DNA of 64,000 nucleotides from Mimachlamys varia (GCA_947623455.1 OX392535.1:42990688-43054687); one strand, 5' to 3'. Shown: positions 45,575 to 57,734, counted from the stretch's first letter. The notes: generated by a model from the letters alone, not told the origin. Numbers and translations: made by a program.

Positions 45575-47224
45575 CTGATTCAAACCCTTTGGCTGCTTAT
45601 CGCGACAAAAGTCATGTTTATCAAACTGGCCCTCACTGTTGATCGTGACAAAAGTGTAACTTTCAATCGGTAGTAGTCCGAAAGTAAATTCTCTTGTCTG
45701 TGGCTATATTTGGAATTCCTATATGTTCTGTCTGAAAACTATAGTACCGTAGGTCTGGTCTCGTTTATCTGTAAACAGTGAATTTACCGATATTTCCAAT
45801 TCGATTCTGAGAAAGGATATTTGTAAAAACAATATCTGTGATGAAAAGTTAATCATATATCCTGACTCCAGATAAATTAATATGCAGAAATTTGCAGTAA
45901 GATGAAAGAAAGACTGAAAAAAACCAGTTTTGAAGTTACCAGATCATGTTTTAGCCGAGAGTTGCCAGAAATGTTACATTTTAGGAAATAGAAATACACC
46001 AATAGAAGGTTTCTCTATTGTGATGTGCATTAAAAAAATAGAATTTTAATATTTTAATGGTGAAATTCTATGTTTAATCAAATTAATTAACAAAATATTA
46101 CCTTTTAGGTTAACTTAACTTTAGATGAAAGTCTGTTATATCTTTATCTTTGAAAATTATGTGATCTTCACGAAAATGTTCGTTTTCAGTAATTGCATTA
46201 CTTTGATTGCTTTCTTTACTACTACATAGTGATGGAATTTTTGTTTCCAAACTTGTGGTCAGTGGTCATTGTATTGATGATGATGTTATGACAAAGGTCA
46301 GTTTGATGATGAAACTGATGTCATATTGGTCATGGTCACTGTGTCAGTGGTCAGTTTGATGATGATATTTGTAACACTTAAATGACCACCTACTTAGACT
46401 CAGCTGGTCAAGCAATTTACCAGTTAATTTGTCTGGTCACAAGAATTATAGAAACACAATTATAAGGACTCGACAGCTGTACATCTCATCTTAGGTATAC
46501 TTCAGACTGGACAGGGAGTGACCGCTGAACAATTTTAGAGTCCAGAGGACACATTGGTCACTATGATGACCTTATTATGATTCTGGCCAAATGGATTCTA
46601 AGACCTGGGAAATTAATTAAAACTATTAAGAGTTTAATAGCTTTGTATTGGCTAATCCTATCATGAGAAGTCTCAGTCTAGATCTGATGCCGTCTGCTCA
46701 AGGCTGTGTGGTATATCAGATATGTATTCTCCTGCGACAGTATCAGTTAAGAGCAGAAGAGCGTGTTGTCTGACCGAGTTATATACAGCAAGCTGACGGA
46801 CATTTGCATTTCTGTGTTTCTAGAATGTAAAAACTAGCTTCGACTTGGTAACTGATGATTTCTTCTCATGACTTACAGTGGTCATTACCATAAGAGTGCT
46901 TGAAATTGTTTGTCAGGTCGGAAGCCTTAAAGATATAGATTGTATACTAATGCCTTCTATAGATTTGATGTGCGTTTAGATATGCGGTTCCGAAGTGATA
47001 TTTCAAATCTCTGTTTGTGAAGAGTTCGCATCAGGTGATACACAACAAACACTAAAATATCAGATTTCATGGTACAAGTCCACATGCATTTATGGAGATA
47101 GCCAGTTTGAATAACTGTGAACGACCTAAACTGTTTTTTTAAATTTCAGATATTGCATCAACTGTCATGGTAGAGAATGTTTCCTTCTTTAATATTTATC
47201 ATTGAAACCTTGTACCAGTTTTAG
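45575..47224. other. non-coding
   Basis: No gene recognised. 46255-46370 repeats GTCAGTTTGATGATGA and GTCA motifs loosely. The last 25 bases before 47225 (GAAACCTTGTACCAGTTTTA) are an outlying unit of the 35-bp satellite. Confidence 0.4.
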
Positions 47225-47851
47225 TACAGTAGACTCCGCTTAATATCACTTCTCATTTGTCCGGGGAAAACATGATATTAACCGGAACGTGATATTAAAA
47301 GAAAACATATTTTTCTGACATTTTTCAGCCCTCAAACCGGAAGTGGACTTGTTAAATGTCGTAGTGCTGTGACTCAACTGAGAAGATTGTTGAATAAAGA
47401 TATTTTATCAATAGCAATGTTTTTTCACTCCAGTGACAGTATATTCTTTGGTTTTATTATGGAAAGCACTTATTTTCATATAACTCCCTCACCCAAAGGT
47501 GTAATCTTTGCTCCGGTATGCCAAGTCAATCTTTTGTTCAACTAGTACTGCAGTGATCAGGTAGGTGTGAAAAAGACGCAGCTGACCACTGTGTTGTTTA
47601 CATAGCGAGTTCAGGTGTGAAACTCAGGTCCCCGGGGCATTTATATGAAATTATTTCTAACATTTACCTATAATTTTTGTATGACAGTGGCCAAAAAAAA
47701 GTGATATTAACCGAAATCCACCTGGAAACAAGTGATATTAAAAGAATGACATTACATAGATTATATAGCAGGAAAAACGGTGCATGAAGAAAACGTGATA
47801 ATAACCGAAAAGTGATATTAACCGACGTGACATTAAGTGGAGTCTACTGTA
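47225..47851. mobile_element. TA-flanked MITE inserted in the 35-bp satellite (623 bp)
   Basis: Inverted ends CAGTAGACTCCGCTTAATAT and, as complement of the right end, CAGTAGACTCCACTTAATGT. TA lies at 47225-47226 and 47850-47851. The left flank GTACCAGTTTTAGTA and right flank TATTTGAAACC together rebuild one satellite unit. GTGATATTAA recurs several times inside. Tc1/mariner-type by TA target and CAGT end. Confidence 0.85.
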
Positions 47852-48769
47852 TTTGAAACCTTCTTACACAACATTAAATGTACCAGTTTTTGTATTGAAA
47901 CCTTCTTACACAACATGTACCAGTTTTAGCATGTGAAACCTTACACAACATGTACCAGTTTTAGTATGTGAAACCTTACACAACATGTACCAGTTTTAGT
48001 ATGTGAAACCTTCTTACACAACATGTACCAGTTTTAGTATGTGAAACCTTACACAACATGTACCAGTTTTAGTATGTGAAACCTTACACAACATGTACCA
48101 GTTTTAGTATGTGAAACCTTACACAACATGTACCAGTTTTAGTATGTGAAACCTTACACAACATGTACCAGCTTTAGTATGTGAAACCTTCTTACACAAC
48201 ATGTACCAGTTTTAGTATGTGAAACCTTACACAACATGTACCAGTTTTAGTATGTGAAACCTTCTTACACAACATGTACCAGTTTTAGTATGTGAAACCT
48301 TACACAACATGTACCAGCTTTAGTATGTGAAACCTTCTTACACAACATGTACCAGTTTTAGTATGTGAAACCTTACACAACATGTACCAGTTTTAGTATG
48401 TGAAACCTTCTTACACAACATGTACCAGTTTTAGTATGTGAAACCTTACACAACATGTACCAGTTTTAGTATGTGAAACCTTACACAACATGTACCAGTT
48501 TTAGTATGTGAAACCTTCCACAACATGTACCAGTTTTAGTATGTGAAACCTTACACAACATTTACCAGTTTTAGTATGTGAAACCTTACACAACATGTAC
48601 CAGTTTTAGTATATGAAACCTTCTTACACAACATGTACCAGTTTTAGTATATGAAACCTTCTTACACAACATATTGTACCAGTTTTAGTATATGAAACCT
48701 CCTTACACAACATGTACCAGTTTTAGTATGTGAAACCTTACACAACATGTACCAGTTTTAGTATGTGAT
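47852..48769. repeat. 35/39-bp satellite, about 25 units
   Basis: Units TTTTAGTATGTGAAACCTTA plus CACAACATGTACCAG. A 39-bp form has an extra CTTC or TTCT (CCTTCTTACACAAC), and both forms are interspersed. The left edge meets the MITE. Confidence 0.95.
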
Positions 48770-49035
48770 AGTACTGTAAAGAAATAATAAAGAAATGTAA
48801 GAAATTATATTCTTTATAGTGCATGTTCATTTGAACATAACAGTTTTTTGGCAAAAATTCTGTTAATAAACAATTGTTTGAAAATTTGAAACTCAAACCA
48901 GCATTAGCGCTATTAAAAGAAGTTAGTCTGAGTGTTGTGAAAACTGCTACATGTCATGTAACTGACCAAGTAGAGGTCAGCTTAATGACAACAACATTGG
49001 ATATAGAAGTGATAAACAGTGACCATGATAAAAGT

Positions 49036-49113
49036 TTGTAAAGCAAAAGTTGTCCATGGGGTCAGCTAGAGGTCGATGGTAAACCATGGGGTCAGCTAGA
49101 GGTCGATGGTAAA
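49036..49113. repeat. two-unit tandem duplication (about 31 bp)
   Basis: CATGGGGTCAGCTAGAGGTC and GATGGTAAA occur twice in tandem, just upstream of the 31-bp satellite. Confidence 0.8.
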
Positions 49114-49196
49114 GGCCCATGTGAGGAGTTATATTGTACTGGATGGTCAATATATACTCACACTTGATATTGTACAAATGTGGACCCCCAGACTGT

Positions 49197-49832
49197 GGAA
49201 ACATTGAGGAATTGTGGGTATTACCATGGAAACATTGAGGAATTGTGGGTATTACCATGGAAACATTGAGTTGTGGGTATTACCCAGGAAATATTGAGGA
49301 ATTGTGGGTATTACCATGGAAACATTGAGGAGTTGTGGGTATTACCATGGAAACATTGAGGAGTTGTGGGTATTACCCAGGAAATGTTGAGGAATTGTGG
49401 GTATTACGATGGAAACATTGAGGAATTGTGGGTATTACCATGGAAACATTGAGGAATTGTTGGTATTACCATGGAAACATTGAGGAGTTGTGGGTATTAC
49501 CATGGAAATGTTGAGGAATTGTGGGTATTACCATGGAAACATTGAGGAATTGTGGGTATTACCATGGAAACATTGAGGAATTGTGGGTATTACCATGGAA
49601 ACATTGAGGAGTTGTGGGTATTACCATGGAAACATTGAGGAGTTGTGGGTATTACCCAGGAAATGTTGAGGAATTGTGGGTATTACCATGGAAACATTGA
49701 GGAGTTGTGGGTATTACCCAGGAAATGTTGAGGAATTGTGGGTATTACCATGGAAACATTGAGGAATTGTGGGTATTACCATGGAAACATTGAGGAGTTG
49801 TGGGTATTACCATGGAAACATAGAGGAATTGT
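49197..49832. repeat. 31-bp satellite, about 20 units
   Basis: Units GAAACATTGAGGAATTGTGG plus GTATTACCATG. A variant pair (ACCCAGGAAATGTTGAGG) recurs at 49285, 49375, 49665 and 49710, so variants spread in blocks. One unit near 49267 is shortened. Confidence 0.95.
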
Positions 49833-50621
49833 GAGTGTCTCATGTGTTATCTTCATAATTTTTGGCTATTAAAAAGGACTGAAATTATATGGCATTTAAA
49901 TCGTTTCTGAAGTCAACATTTTAAGGAGTTTTATAAGGTTGAAGTTCACATTGTTTCATAAATTAGAAAAAAACTGTCTGTCCCTAAAGAACATCTATCA
50001 TGGTGTAATGAGGGCAGTTAAACATAATTGCGTTTCTGTGGAAAACATAATTTCTGAAATGACTTCTACTAAAAGTTTAATATCTTTAAGAGAAATTTCA
50101 AACAGCATCTCGAGAACGCTAGAAAAAATTAGTGAAACAAACAAGGAGAAATGGGATATCTGTAGTGACAATTTTTGTCAGGGGAGGAATTCCTCTATTT
50201 GGGAATTGTAACTTCTTGGAACCATTTTAAAAGTGTTCTGTCTTAGGGCTTTTAGAAAATAAAAATTAGCAAATGCTTTGGCAGGGACATTTTTTTGGTG
50301 ACAATCTTATCCAAAAATGCAAATGATGTGGACTGGTGTGAGAAATTCAACACTTGTTCTGATAGTAATCAGCGATCAATCAGTGTCGTGCACAGGACTT
50401 CACAGATTCTAATCATGCAAACGTTCAAGTGATCTTTAATTTGGGCCTGCAAGTTCGATTAACCTCAATGCATTGCGCCGGATTCACAATAAATGTTAGA
50501 TGGAGACAAAGCAATATATTAGTTTAATTTCACCATTAACTTTTAATTCCAAATATTTCATAGGTGTCAACCTCTGAGAAATCTCCCTGATTTCCCATCT
50601 CAAATCAGGGGAAAAGTGCGT
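49833..50621. other. non-coding
   Basis: The 90-codon frame at 49939-50211 shows no family or splice signal; nothing else recognised. Confidence 0.35.
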
Positions 50622-50690
50622 GGCATGTCCTTAAATGACCCTTAAGCTATTAATAGGACGTAAAACAAAATAAACCAAACCAAACCTCTT
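50622..50690 (+). mobile_element. SINE 3' tail fragment
   Basis: GTGGCATGTCCTTAAATGAC, CTATTAATAGGACGTAAAAC and a CAAAATAAACCAAACC tail. These match the 3' end of the tRNA-SINE type whose head is at 23216. The head is missing, as is usual for 5'-truncated copies. Confidence 0.6.
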
Positions 50691-51006
50691 TTGGTTTTTG
50701 AACAATTTATTTTAGGAAGCCATCAGAAGTGTAACATTATTTTTGTGGAATTGTCATCTGTATCCTGTCTGCCGATTTTTTTGTTTATGTTTTGTTGACC
50801 CTTGACCCTCCGTTATCATCATTGTTTAAAGTCGGCCAGATCAGACACATGTATCGTTGTATGACACTCTGTTTACTATCAGGACTGGAATCAGTAGATA
50901 GATTTAGACAAATTGTTAGAAGACGTGTTATACACTTGCCTTTTTAACACTTTCAATTGTACAAATGACAGTATATATGGATATTATTGGTACAAAAATC
51001 TTCAAA

Positions 51007-51147
51007 ATGGGGGTATTGTACCTTTAAATGGGGGCATTGTACATTTAAACGGGGGCATTTTACCTTTAAACGGGGGCATTTTACCTTTAAATGGGGGCAT
51101 TGTACCTTTAAACGGGGGTATTGTACCTTTAACGGGGCATTGTAGAT
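51007..51147. repeat. 21-bp satellite, left part (about 7 units)
   Basis: Units GGGGGCATTGTACCTTTAAA plus T/C, identical in type to 51738-52541. It ends inside a unit at a TTAA where the 582-bp element is inserted. Confidence 0.9.
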
Positions 51148-51737
51148 TTAACTCTTTCCGTACCGTGATTCAAGTCGGGATTCTGTACCAGAAGTCATTA
51201 CTAGGCTCACCCCCAGACGTTTCGGCCAAAATGGCGGCTCTTTGTTGTGTTTGCATATTGAATATTATGCCAAAATAATGCAGTTAAATGTAAACCAATG
51301 TTCTTTTCGGTTCTTCTATGGTTAGAAGATATACAGAGCTTCATTTTCACAGGAATATGTTTGTCAGATGTGGTACCGCTATATGTATAGCTAAAGCATT
51401 CGCCGCCATGATGTATACATTGGTGATGACACTTAGCAGTATCTCGCGGGAAATTCAATCTAAATGGGTCACATGACAAAAATGGGTACTTAACTCCTAT
51501 CAAATTGTTTGTTATAAACTGACGCAGTCGATTTTGTGTGAAATGTTATTGGTAAACTCATCTGTCGGCTGCTGTACCCAGCTAATCAAAAAGTATGTAA
51601 CGTCAAGTGTAGCTTGTCGTCTGTATACGACAACGGGGAGGAGACGTCACGTTTTTTTGTCGTCTGTATACGACAACGGGGAGGAGATGTCACGTTTGTT
51701 TGCCGTCTGTATATGACAACGGTATGGAAAAAGTTAA
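51148..51737. mobile_element. TTAA-flanked element inserted in the 21-bp satellite (582 bp)
   Basis: TTAA at 51148-51151 and 51734-51737. The left end is CTCTTTCCGTACCGT and the complement of the right end is CTTTTTCCATACCGT (13 of 15 match). The satellite unit itself contains TTTAAA, which supplies the TTAA target. At the right side GTCGTCTGTATACGACAACG repeats about three times in 48-bp steps. No transposase frame. PiggyBac-type by target; non-autonomous. Confidence 0.8.
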
Positions 51738-52541
51738 ACGGGGGCATTGTACCTTTAAATGGGGGCATTGTATCTTTAAATGGGGGCATTTTACATTTAA
51801 ATGGGGGCATTGAACATTTAAATGGGGGAATTGTAGCTTTAAATGGGGGAATTGTACATTTAAATGGGGGAATTGTACATTTAAATGGGGGCATTGTACC
51901 TTTAAATGGGGGAATTGTACCTTTAAATTGGGGAATTGTACCTTTAAATGGGGGAATTGTACCTTTAAATGGGGGAATTGTATATTTAAATGGGGGCATT
52001 GTACCTTTAAATGGGGGAATTGTAGCTTTAAACGGGGGGAATTGTACATTTAAATGGGGGAATTGTACATTTAAATGGGGGGAATTGTACATTTAAATGG
52101 GGGAATTGTACATTTAAATGGGGGAATTGTACCTTTAAATGAGGGCATTGTACATTTAAATGGGGGAATTGTACCTTTAAATGGGGGAATTGTACCTTTA
52201 AATAGGGGCATTGTACCTTTAAATGGGGGAATTGTACCTTTAAACGGTGGCATTGTACCTTTAAATGGGGGAATTGTACCTTTAAATGGGGGAATTGTAC
52301 CTTTAAATGGGGGCATTGTACCTTTAAATGGGGGAATTGTACCTTTAAATGGGGGAATTGTACATTTAAATGGGGGAATTGTACCTTTAAATGGGGGCAT
52401 TGTACCTTTAAATGGGGGAATTGTACATTTAAATGGGGGAATTGTACCTTTAAATGGGGGAATCGTACCTTTAAATGGGGGAATTGTACATTTAAATGAG
52501 GGCATTGTACCTTTAAATGGGGGCATTGTACCTTTAAAGGA
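51738..52541. repeat. 21-bp satellite, right part (about 38 units)
   Basis: Units GGGGGAATTGTACCTTTAAA plus T, alternating with GGGGGCATTG and TACATTTAAA variants. Since 21 is a multiple of three, frames on both strands stay open for up to 181 codons (7-residue repeats). No start context, signal or flanking gene supports translation. Confidence 0.95.
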
Positions 52542-52883
52542 ATACTTATGTTAGCACATATGTGTAATTTCAAAGATATTAAGCAAACTTAATGGCATGG
52601 CAAAAGCTGGAAGTTACATCTTGGTTTTGGTTTTAATTGATGTTATGGGCCAAAAGTGACAACTTCAGAATTGACTAGAGTTTCCTTAAACATTTAAACA
52701 GGTTCACAGGAACTTTACAGGGTTTGTATGAACTTCCTAGGGTTCATAAATTTTGCAGCAGGAAATTTGGTTTCTTAGACCTCTTGATCAACCACATGTA
52801 CAAAAATATAATCTAACTTTCCTTATCTGTATCTTTACTACTTAAACTGTACATTAATAAGCTAATGTTATACCAACAACTTT

Positions 52884-53636
52884 GGTAAGGGGAGGTGGTG
52901 GAGGGGGGAGGTAAGGGGAGGTGGTGGTGGAGTGGGGGAGGTAAGGGGAGGTAGTGGAGGGGGGAGGTAAGGGGAGGTGGTGGAGGGAAGAGGTAAGGGA
53001 TGGTGGTGGAGGGGGGAGGTTAGGGGAGGTGGTGGAGGGGGGAGGTTAGGGGAGGTGGTGGAGGGAAGAGGTTAGGGGAGGTGGTGGAGGGGGGAGGTTA
53101 GGGGAGGTGGTGGAGGGGGGAGTTTAGGGGAGGTGGTGGAGGGAAGAAGTTAGGGGAGGTGGTGGAGGGGGGAGGTTAGGGGAGGTTAGGGGAGGTGGTG
53201 GAGGGGGGAGGTTAGGGGAGGTGGTGGAGGGAAGAGGTTAGGGGAGGTGGTGGAGGGGGGAGGTTAGGGGAGGTGGTGGAGGGGGGAGTTTAGGGGAGGT
53301 GGTGGAGGGAAGAAGTTAGGGGAGGTGGTGGAGGGGGGAGGTTAGGGGAGGTTAGGGGAGGTGGTGGAGGGGGGAGGTTAGGGGAGGTGGTGGAGGGGGG
53401 AGGTTAGGGGAGGTGGTGGAGGGAAGAGGTTAGGGGTGGTGGTGGAGGGGGGAGGTAAGGGGAGGTGGTGGAGGGAGAGGTTAGGGGAGGTGGTGGAGGG
53501 GGAAGCTAAGGGGAGGTGTTAGAGGGGGGAGGTAAGGGGAGGTGGTTGAGGGGGGAAGGTAAGGGGAGGTGTTGGAGGGGGGAAGGTAAGGGGACGTGGT
53601 GGAGGGGTGGGGGGTATCAGGTAAGGGGAGGGGGTC
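52884..53636. repeat. 26-bp G-rich satellite (G-quadruplex potential)
   Basis: Units GGAGGTGGTGGAGGGGGGAG plus GTTAGG or GTAAGG, about 28 copies. They have many runs of three or more G on one strand, so quadruplex formation is likely in vitro. A block of several units (with GGGGGGAGTTTAGG and GGAAGAAGTTAGG variants) appears twice, near 53020-53190 and 53200-53360. That indicates a block duplication. Confidence 0.9.
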
Positions 53637-53736
53637 GAGTATTTGGTAATAATTTTGTCTGTGCATCTATTTATGCTTTGTGTACAACATCCTGGTCAGA
53701 TTTGGTTCATATTCCCACCATAACATCATGCAGATA

Positions 53737-54360
53737 CACCTAAACATCCACACCTGCATGATTAGATTGTCCTGACCATCGGTCAGTGTACCTAAACATC
53801 TACACCTGCATGATTAGATTGTCCTGATCATCGGTCAGTGTACCTAAACATCTACACCTGCATGATAAGATTGTCCTGATCATTGGTCAGTGTACCTAAA
53901 CATCTACACCTGCATGATAAGATTGTCCTGATCATCGGTCAGTGTACCTAAACATCTACACCTGCATGATAAGATTGTCCTGATCATCGGTCAGTGTACC
54001 TAAACATCTACACCTGCATGATAAGATTGTCCTGATCATCGGTCAGTGTACCTAAACATCTACACCTGCATGATAAGATTGTCCTGATCATCGGTCAGTG
54101 TACCTAAACATCTACACCTGCATGATAAGATTGTCCTGATCATCGGTCAGTGTACCTAAACATCTACACCTGCATGATAAGATTGTCCTGATCATCGGTC
54201 AGTGTACCTAAACATCTACACCTGCATGATAAGATTGTCCTGATCATCGGTCAGTGTACCTAAACATCTACACCTGCATGATAAGATTGTCCTGATCATC
54301 GGTCAGTGTACCTAAACATCTACACCTGCATGATAAGATTGTCCTGATCATCGGTCAGTG
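53737..54360. repeat. 52-bp satellite, 12 units
   Basis: Units TACCTAAACATCTACACCTG plus CATGATAAGATTGTCCTGAT plus CATCGGTCAGTG. The first two or three units carry differences (CCACACC, GATTAGATT, GACCATCGG, CATTGGTC), while the last eight are identical, so the right part was amplified very recently. Confidence 0.95.
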
Positions 54361-54768
54361 TTAAATGCCAAAGGTCATCGTTGACCACTTTGGGAATATA
54401 ACTTGTGTTCAAGATATCTCCTGAACCCCTGGACAAATTTGGTTCATATTCACACCATACCATCTCACTGTTAATTAAGCTCTAACTCTGAGTAGATTTT
54501 GGTGGTCATTGGTCGAAAGGTCACTGCTCACCACTTTGAGATTAAACTTAAGCTTACAGCATTATACCTCCCAATTTCCATTGCTGGTGACGGATGTCCC
54601 AAAAGTAGGGCCTGTCACATTTCCGGCGGTAATGGCTGTGTCAGCAGTTAGTTATAGAAACATAATTAGGACCATTGTTACGTCTTACCTAAATCTACCT
54701 TCCGATCCACGCATCATTGTATCCAACTGTGGCCTTCATTTCTAAATCAAGTCTGACTAACTTAGCTT
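54361..54768. other. non-coding, tandem-cored element body
   Basis: AAATTTGGTTCATATTCACACCAT echoes 53695-53722, and GGTCATTGGTCGAAAGGTCA echoes the satellite's ATCGGTCAGTG. The 52-bp satellite therefore probably grew inside such an element. Confidence 0.4.
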
Positions 54769-55073
54769 CATTTGTGTATCATGATGTTGGCGTATATTAA
54801 TTATACATTTGTGTATCATGATGTTGGCGTATATTAATTATACATTTGTGTATCATGATGTTGGCGTATATTATACATTTGTGTATCATGATGTTGGCGT
54901 ATATTATACATATGTGTATCATGATGTTGGCGTATATTATACATTTGTGTATCATGATGTTGGCATATATTATACATTTGTGTATCATGATGTTGGCGTA
55001 TATTATACATTTGTGTATCATGATGTTGGCGTATATTATACATTTGTGTATCATGATGTTGGCGTATATTATA
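54769..55073. repeat. 33/37-bp satellite, 9 units
   Basis: Units CATTTGTGTATCATGATGTT plus GGCGTATATTATA. The first two are 37 bp with an extra ATTA. Open frames on both strands result from the length being divisible by three. Confidence 0.95.
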
Positions 55074-56799
55074 CAGTTAAATCCTTGTACGGCTTAGTTT
55101 ACACAATATTGATCTTCAGCATGAGAATTTATTTGCGCATTGGTCCTAGATGTTAGACGGAATCTTGACTGTTTATTTAATTTCGTAACGCTATGAAAAT
55201 TGAGTATTTAGTTGTGCTATATTCTCTGAAAGTATGTAGTAAAAATAAATAATTTTGGATTGGAAACTTTATTAAAATGTTTTGCAACAAATATGAAACA
55301 AATTATTTCATTTTATTAATCAGTCTTGTGGGCTGAATGTTCAAGATGGGGGTGGGGATGGGGGGGGCTGTCTTGTTGTGGGAAGAAACCAAGAGTACCT
55401 GGAGAAAACCCATTATGTTGTTGGCAAAATGAACTGCACCACCCAGCCCCATATTTTGGATAATAAATGCAATGATTCATAGGTTTGTCCATGACTAAAG
55501 ACAAAATCAAGAGATTTGTTAATAAAGTTATTATTAAAAAGCAAATATAGTAGTAGTTTATAAAGTCTCAGGGAAGGAAATTGAACGCATTTAGACCCAC
55601 ACTTTATGCACTGAATCTCATTACATTAACTTCCCCAAGTGTCGCCAGAAGGGAAACAGACATTTTATTACCAATATCAAAACCATTATTGTAAAACGGC
55701 TATGATTTGTTGGAAAAGATGTTGAAGTAAAATTGATTCTAGATTTCACTGAGTTTGCAGTTGTCAAGTTGACATACACACCAGGCATTTAATTATGGAA
55801 GAAAATTGAAAACTGATCATTGTTTTGTGCAAATGTTTTCCATTTGTGTTCCGCACCCTATAGCTGTTAGGATCTTAACGCTTTCCGCCAAGTTGGCGGC
55901 TATTATTGCTAATCTTGCTGACTCGAATGTTGGTGCGAAACATTTATCTTTGCTGTTTTAAGATTGTGAACTATTACAAACATGACTGAATGTAGCGATG
56001 AATTTTCTCTCATTACCGGTGAGTTTAAGGATGTTACAAAGCAGAAGGGTGTAAAGATTATGTGTCATATGAGATTTCATGAGAGGTGTGTCGTCTCAAT
56101 GTCGACTAAAACAGTAACATGCAGGTTGTCACAGTTCGCTGTAAAATGCACCAAGGTTTTGAACGGCATTTCTAGGAAATTTTTTGCAGAAAATAGTCTA
56201 TCCTATAATGTGTGAGCTCATGTACCCCTTACCGTAATGAACCATTGCATTCCTGTGATCAGAAAGAGTTCCAAATTATCATACTAGTGCCCTCCCCATC
56301 CCTCTACTGCTTCTCAATGGGCTTCGTGGAGGCAGAACTCCTTTCCTCAGAAATATATGAAGATTTTGGTGGAATTAATGGTACAAGTCATTGTTACTTA
56401 TGATCACAGTTGGGATTCAGGTCTTAATTTCTCCCCTTGTTTTCTATAGAGGGACCAAATTTCATCATCCACTTCACTTATAAATGATGCTTTAATACTT
56501 TGACAGAATATGCATTTTATTGACATCAAATCAAATTATTCTAATTTCAGAATCAGTTATGTGAAGTATCCCTAGCTCCTTGTATTTTGAATTTTTAAAA
56601 AATCAGTGTTTTGCACTAGAAGCACCAAGCACAAATAATCATGCTTCTTTCCGTTAGCTTACTACCATGCAGTATCACTAATATCATTGAGATTTCCAGC
56701 CATGCAGCTGTCAACTGACTAGATACTGTGATGGTGACACCATATATTTCAGTGAATATCCAGACGAAAATCATTAACAAATCTTGTCACTCTTGCCAT
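55074..56799. other. no supported gene
   Basis: A 77-codon frame at 55982-56215 starts MTECSDEFSLITGEFKDV and follows a GC-richer stretch with CCGCCAAGTTGGCGGC, a perfect palindrome at 55888-55903. It has neither recognised family nor splice context. TTAACGCTTTCCGCC at 55874 resembles the left end of the TTAA element at 51148, but no right end was found. Confidence 0.35.
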
Positions 56800-57257
56800 C
56801 ACATGTTCAGCAACATGACCAGATATTATCAGATTTGTAGTGAAAAGATTGTCCTTGGGTAGGTTTTCTTGTCACATCCACAATATCCAGGGGTTACGTT
56901 CACCTACACACTTTACACCCCTGGGATATGTCATGGCAAAACTGAATGTTCCGTGTCCCCTACCTTGTTGATGAGACAAGAAGACGGGTGGACCCTTCGA
57001 TCACAGTACGTCAAAATAATCTCATGGTCACAGAATGGTAAAAATTGACAAGTTTTGAAGTCAGTTTCGGCTCCTTGTGATTGGTCAGGTTTTTTACCTG
57101 AATTGCCTTCAGTTTTGCCATGACATATCCCAGGGGTGTAAAGTGTGTAGGTGAACGTAACCCCTGGATATTGTGGATGTGACAAAATAACCTGCCCATG
57201 CAGGACAGTCTTTTCACTACAAATCTGATAATATCTGGTCATGTTGCTGAATATGTG
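56800..57257. repeat. long inverted repeat, about 145-bp arms
   Basis: Arms 56800-56944 and 57110-57257 are near-perfect complements (for example ATCCAGGGGTTACGTTCACC against GGTGAACGTAACCCCTGGAT), separated by 165 bp. The few differences cluster near 56850-56870. It may be a fold-back element; no target duplication was evident. Transcripts from either strand could form long duplexes. Confidence 0.85.
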
Positions 57258-57734
57258 TCATATTTCAGAAATCCCAGTCGTAGCACCCGCAATTGTAAGA
57301 TGGATTTTTGCAGACAGCAGCTATCAGCAGTATATATACATGCTTTTGTTTTGTCTACCAAAGAGATGTTGGGGCTCTCATTATGTTAAACAACACACAA
57401 TGATAAAGTGTACCGACAAATGTTAAAAATGGTAACAAATGTTCTGAGCAGACCCAGAAGGATACGTGTCTACTAAGGATAAAACTGTTGTATTTGAGTG
57501 CACTAAAATTTTGATTATGAACAGATGAGCCAGAATAATGAATTGGCTCACTCACAATACTTACTGTAGAAAACAATTACAGAAACTGTAATTAGCGCAA
57601 TCATAACCTAACAGAATGGTTTTACCATTAAAAAATGTAGCATTTCTCCTTCTCTTCAATATTTGTCACTTAAAGCACTTTAAGAATGTAAAATCTAACT
57701 ATTTGTCAAAAATGTTAATCATAAGCAATGCATC
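57258..57734. other. non-coding
   Basis: Nothing recognised; short open frames overlap on both strands. Confidence 0.35.

Noticed and set aside
51614..52573. Open frames of 150-181 codons with 7-residue repeats on both strands
   Set aside because: The 21-bp unit keeps frames open by arithmetic; the left frame runs into the inserted TTAA element, and there is no gene context.
55982..56215. 77-codon open frame as a small gene
   Set aside because: No recognised domain, no splice signals, no conserved partner in the window; kept only as a note in the region entry.
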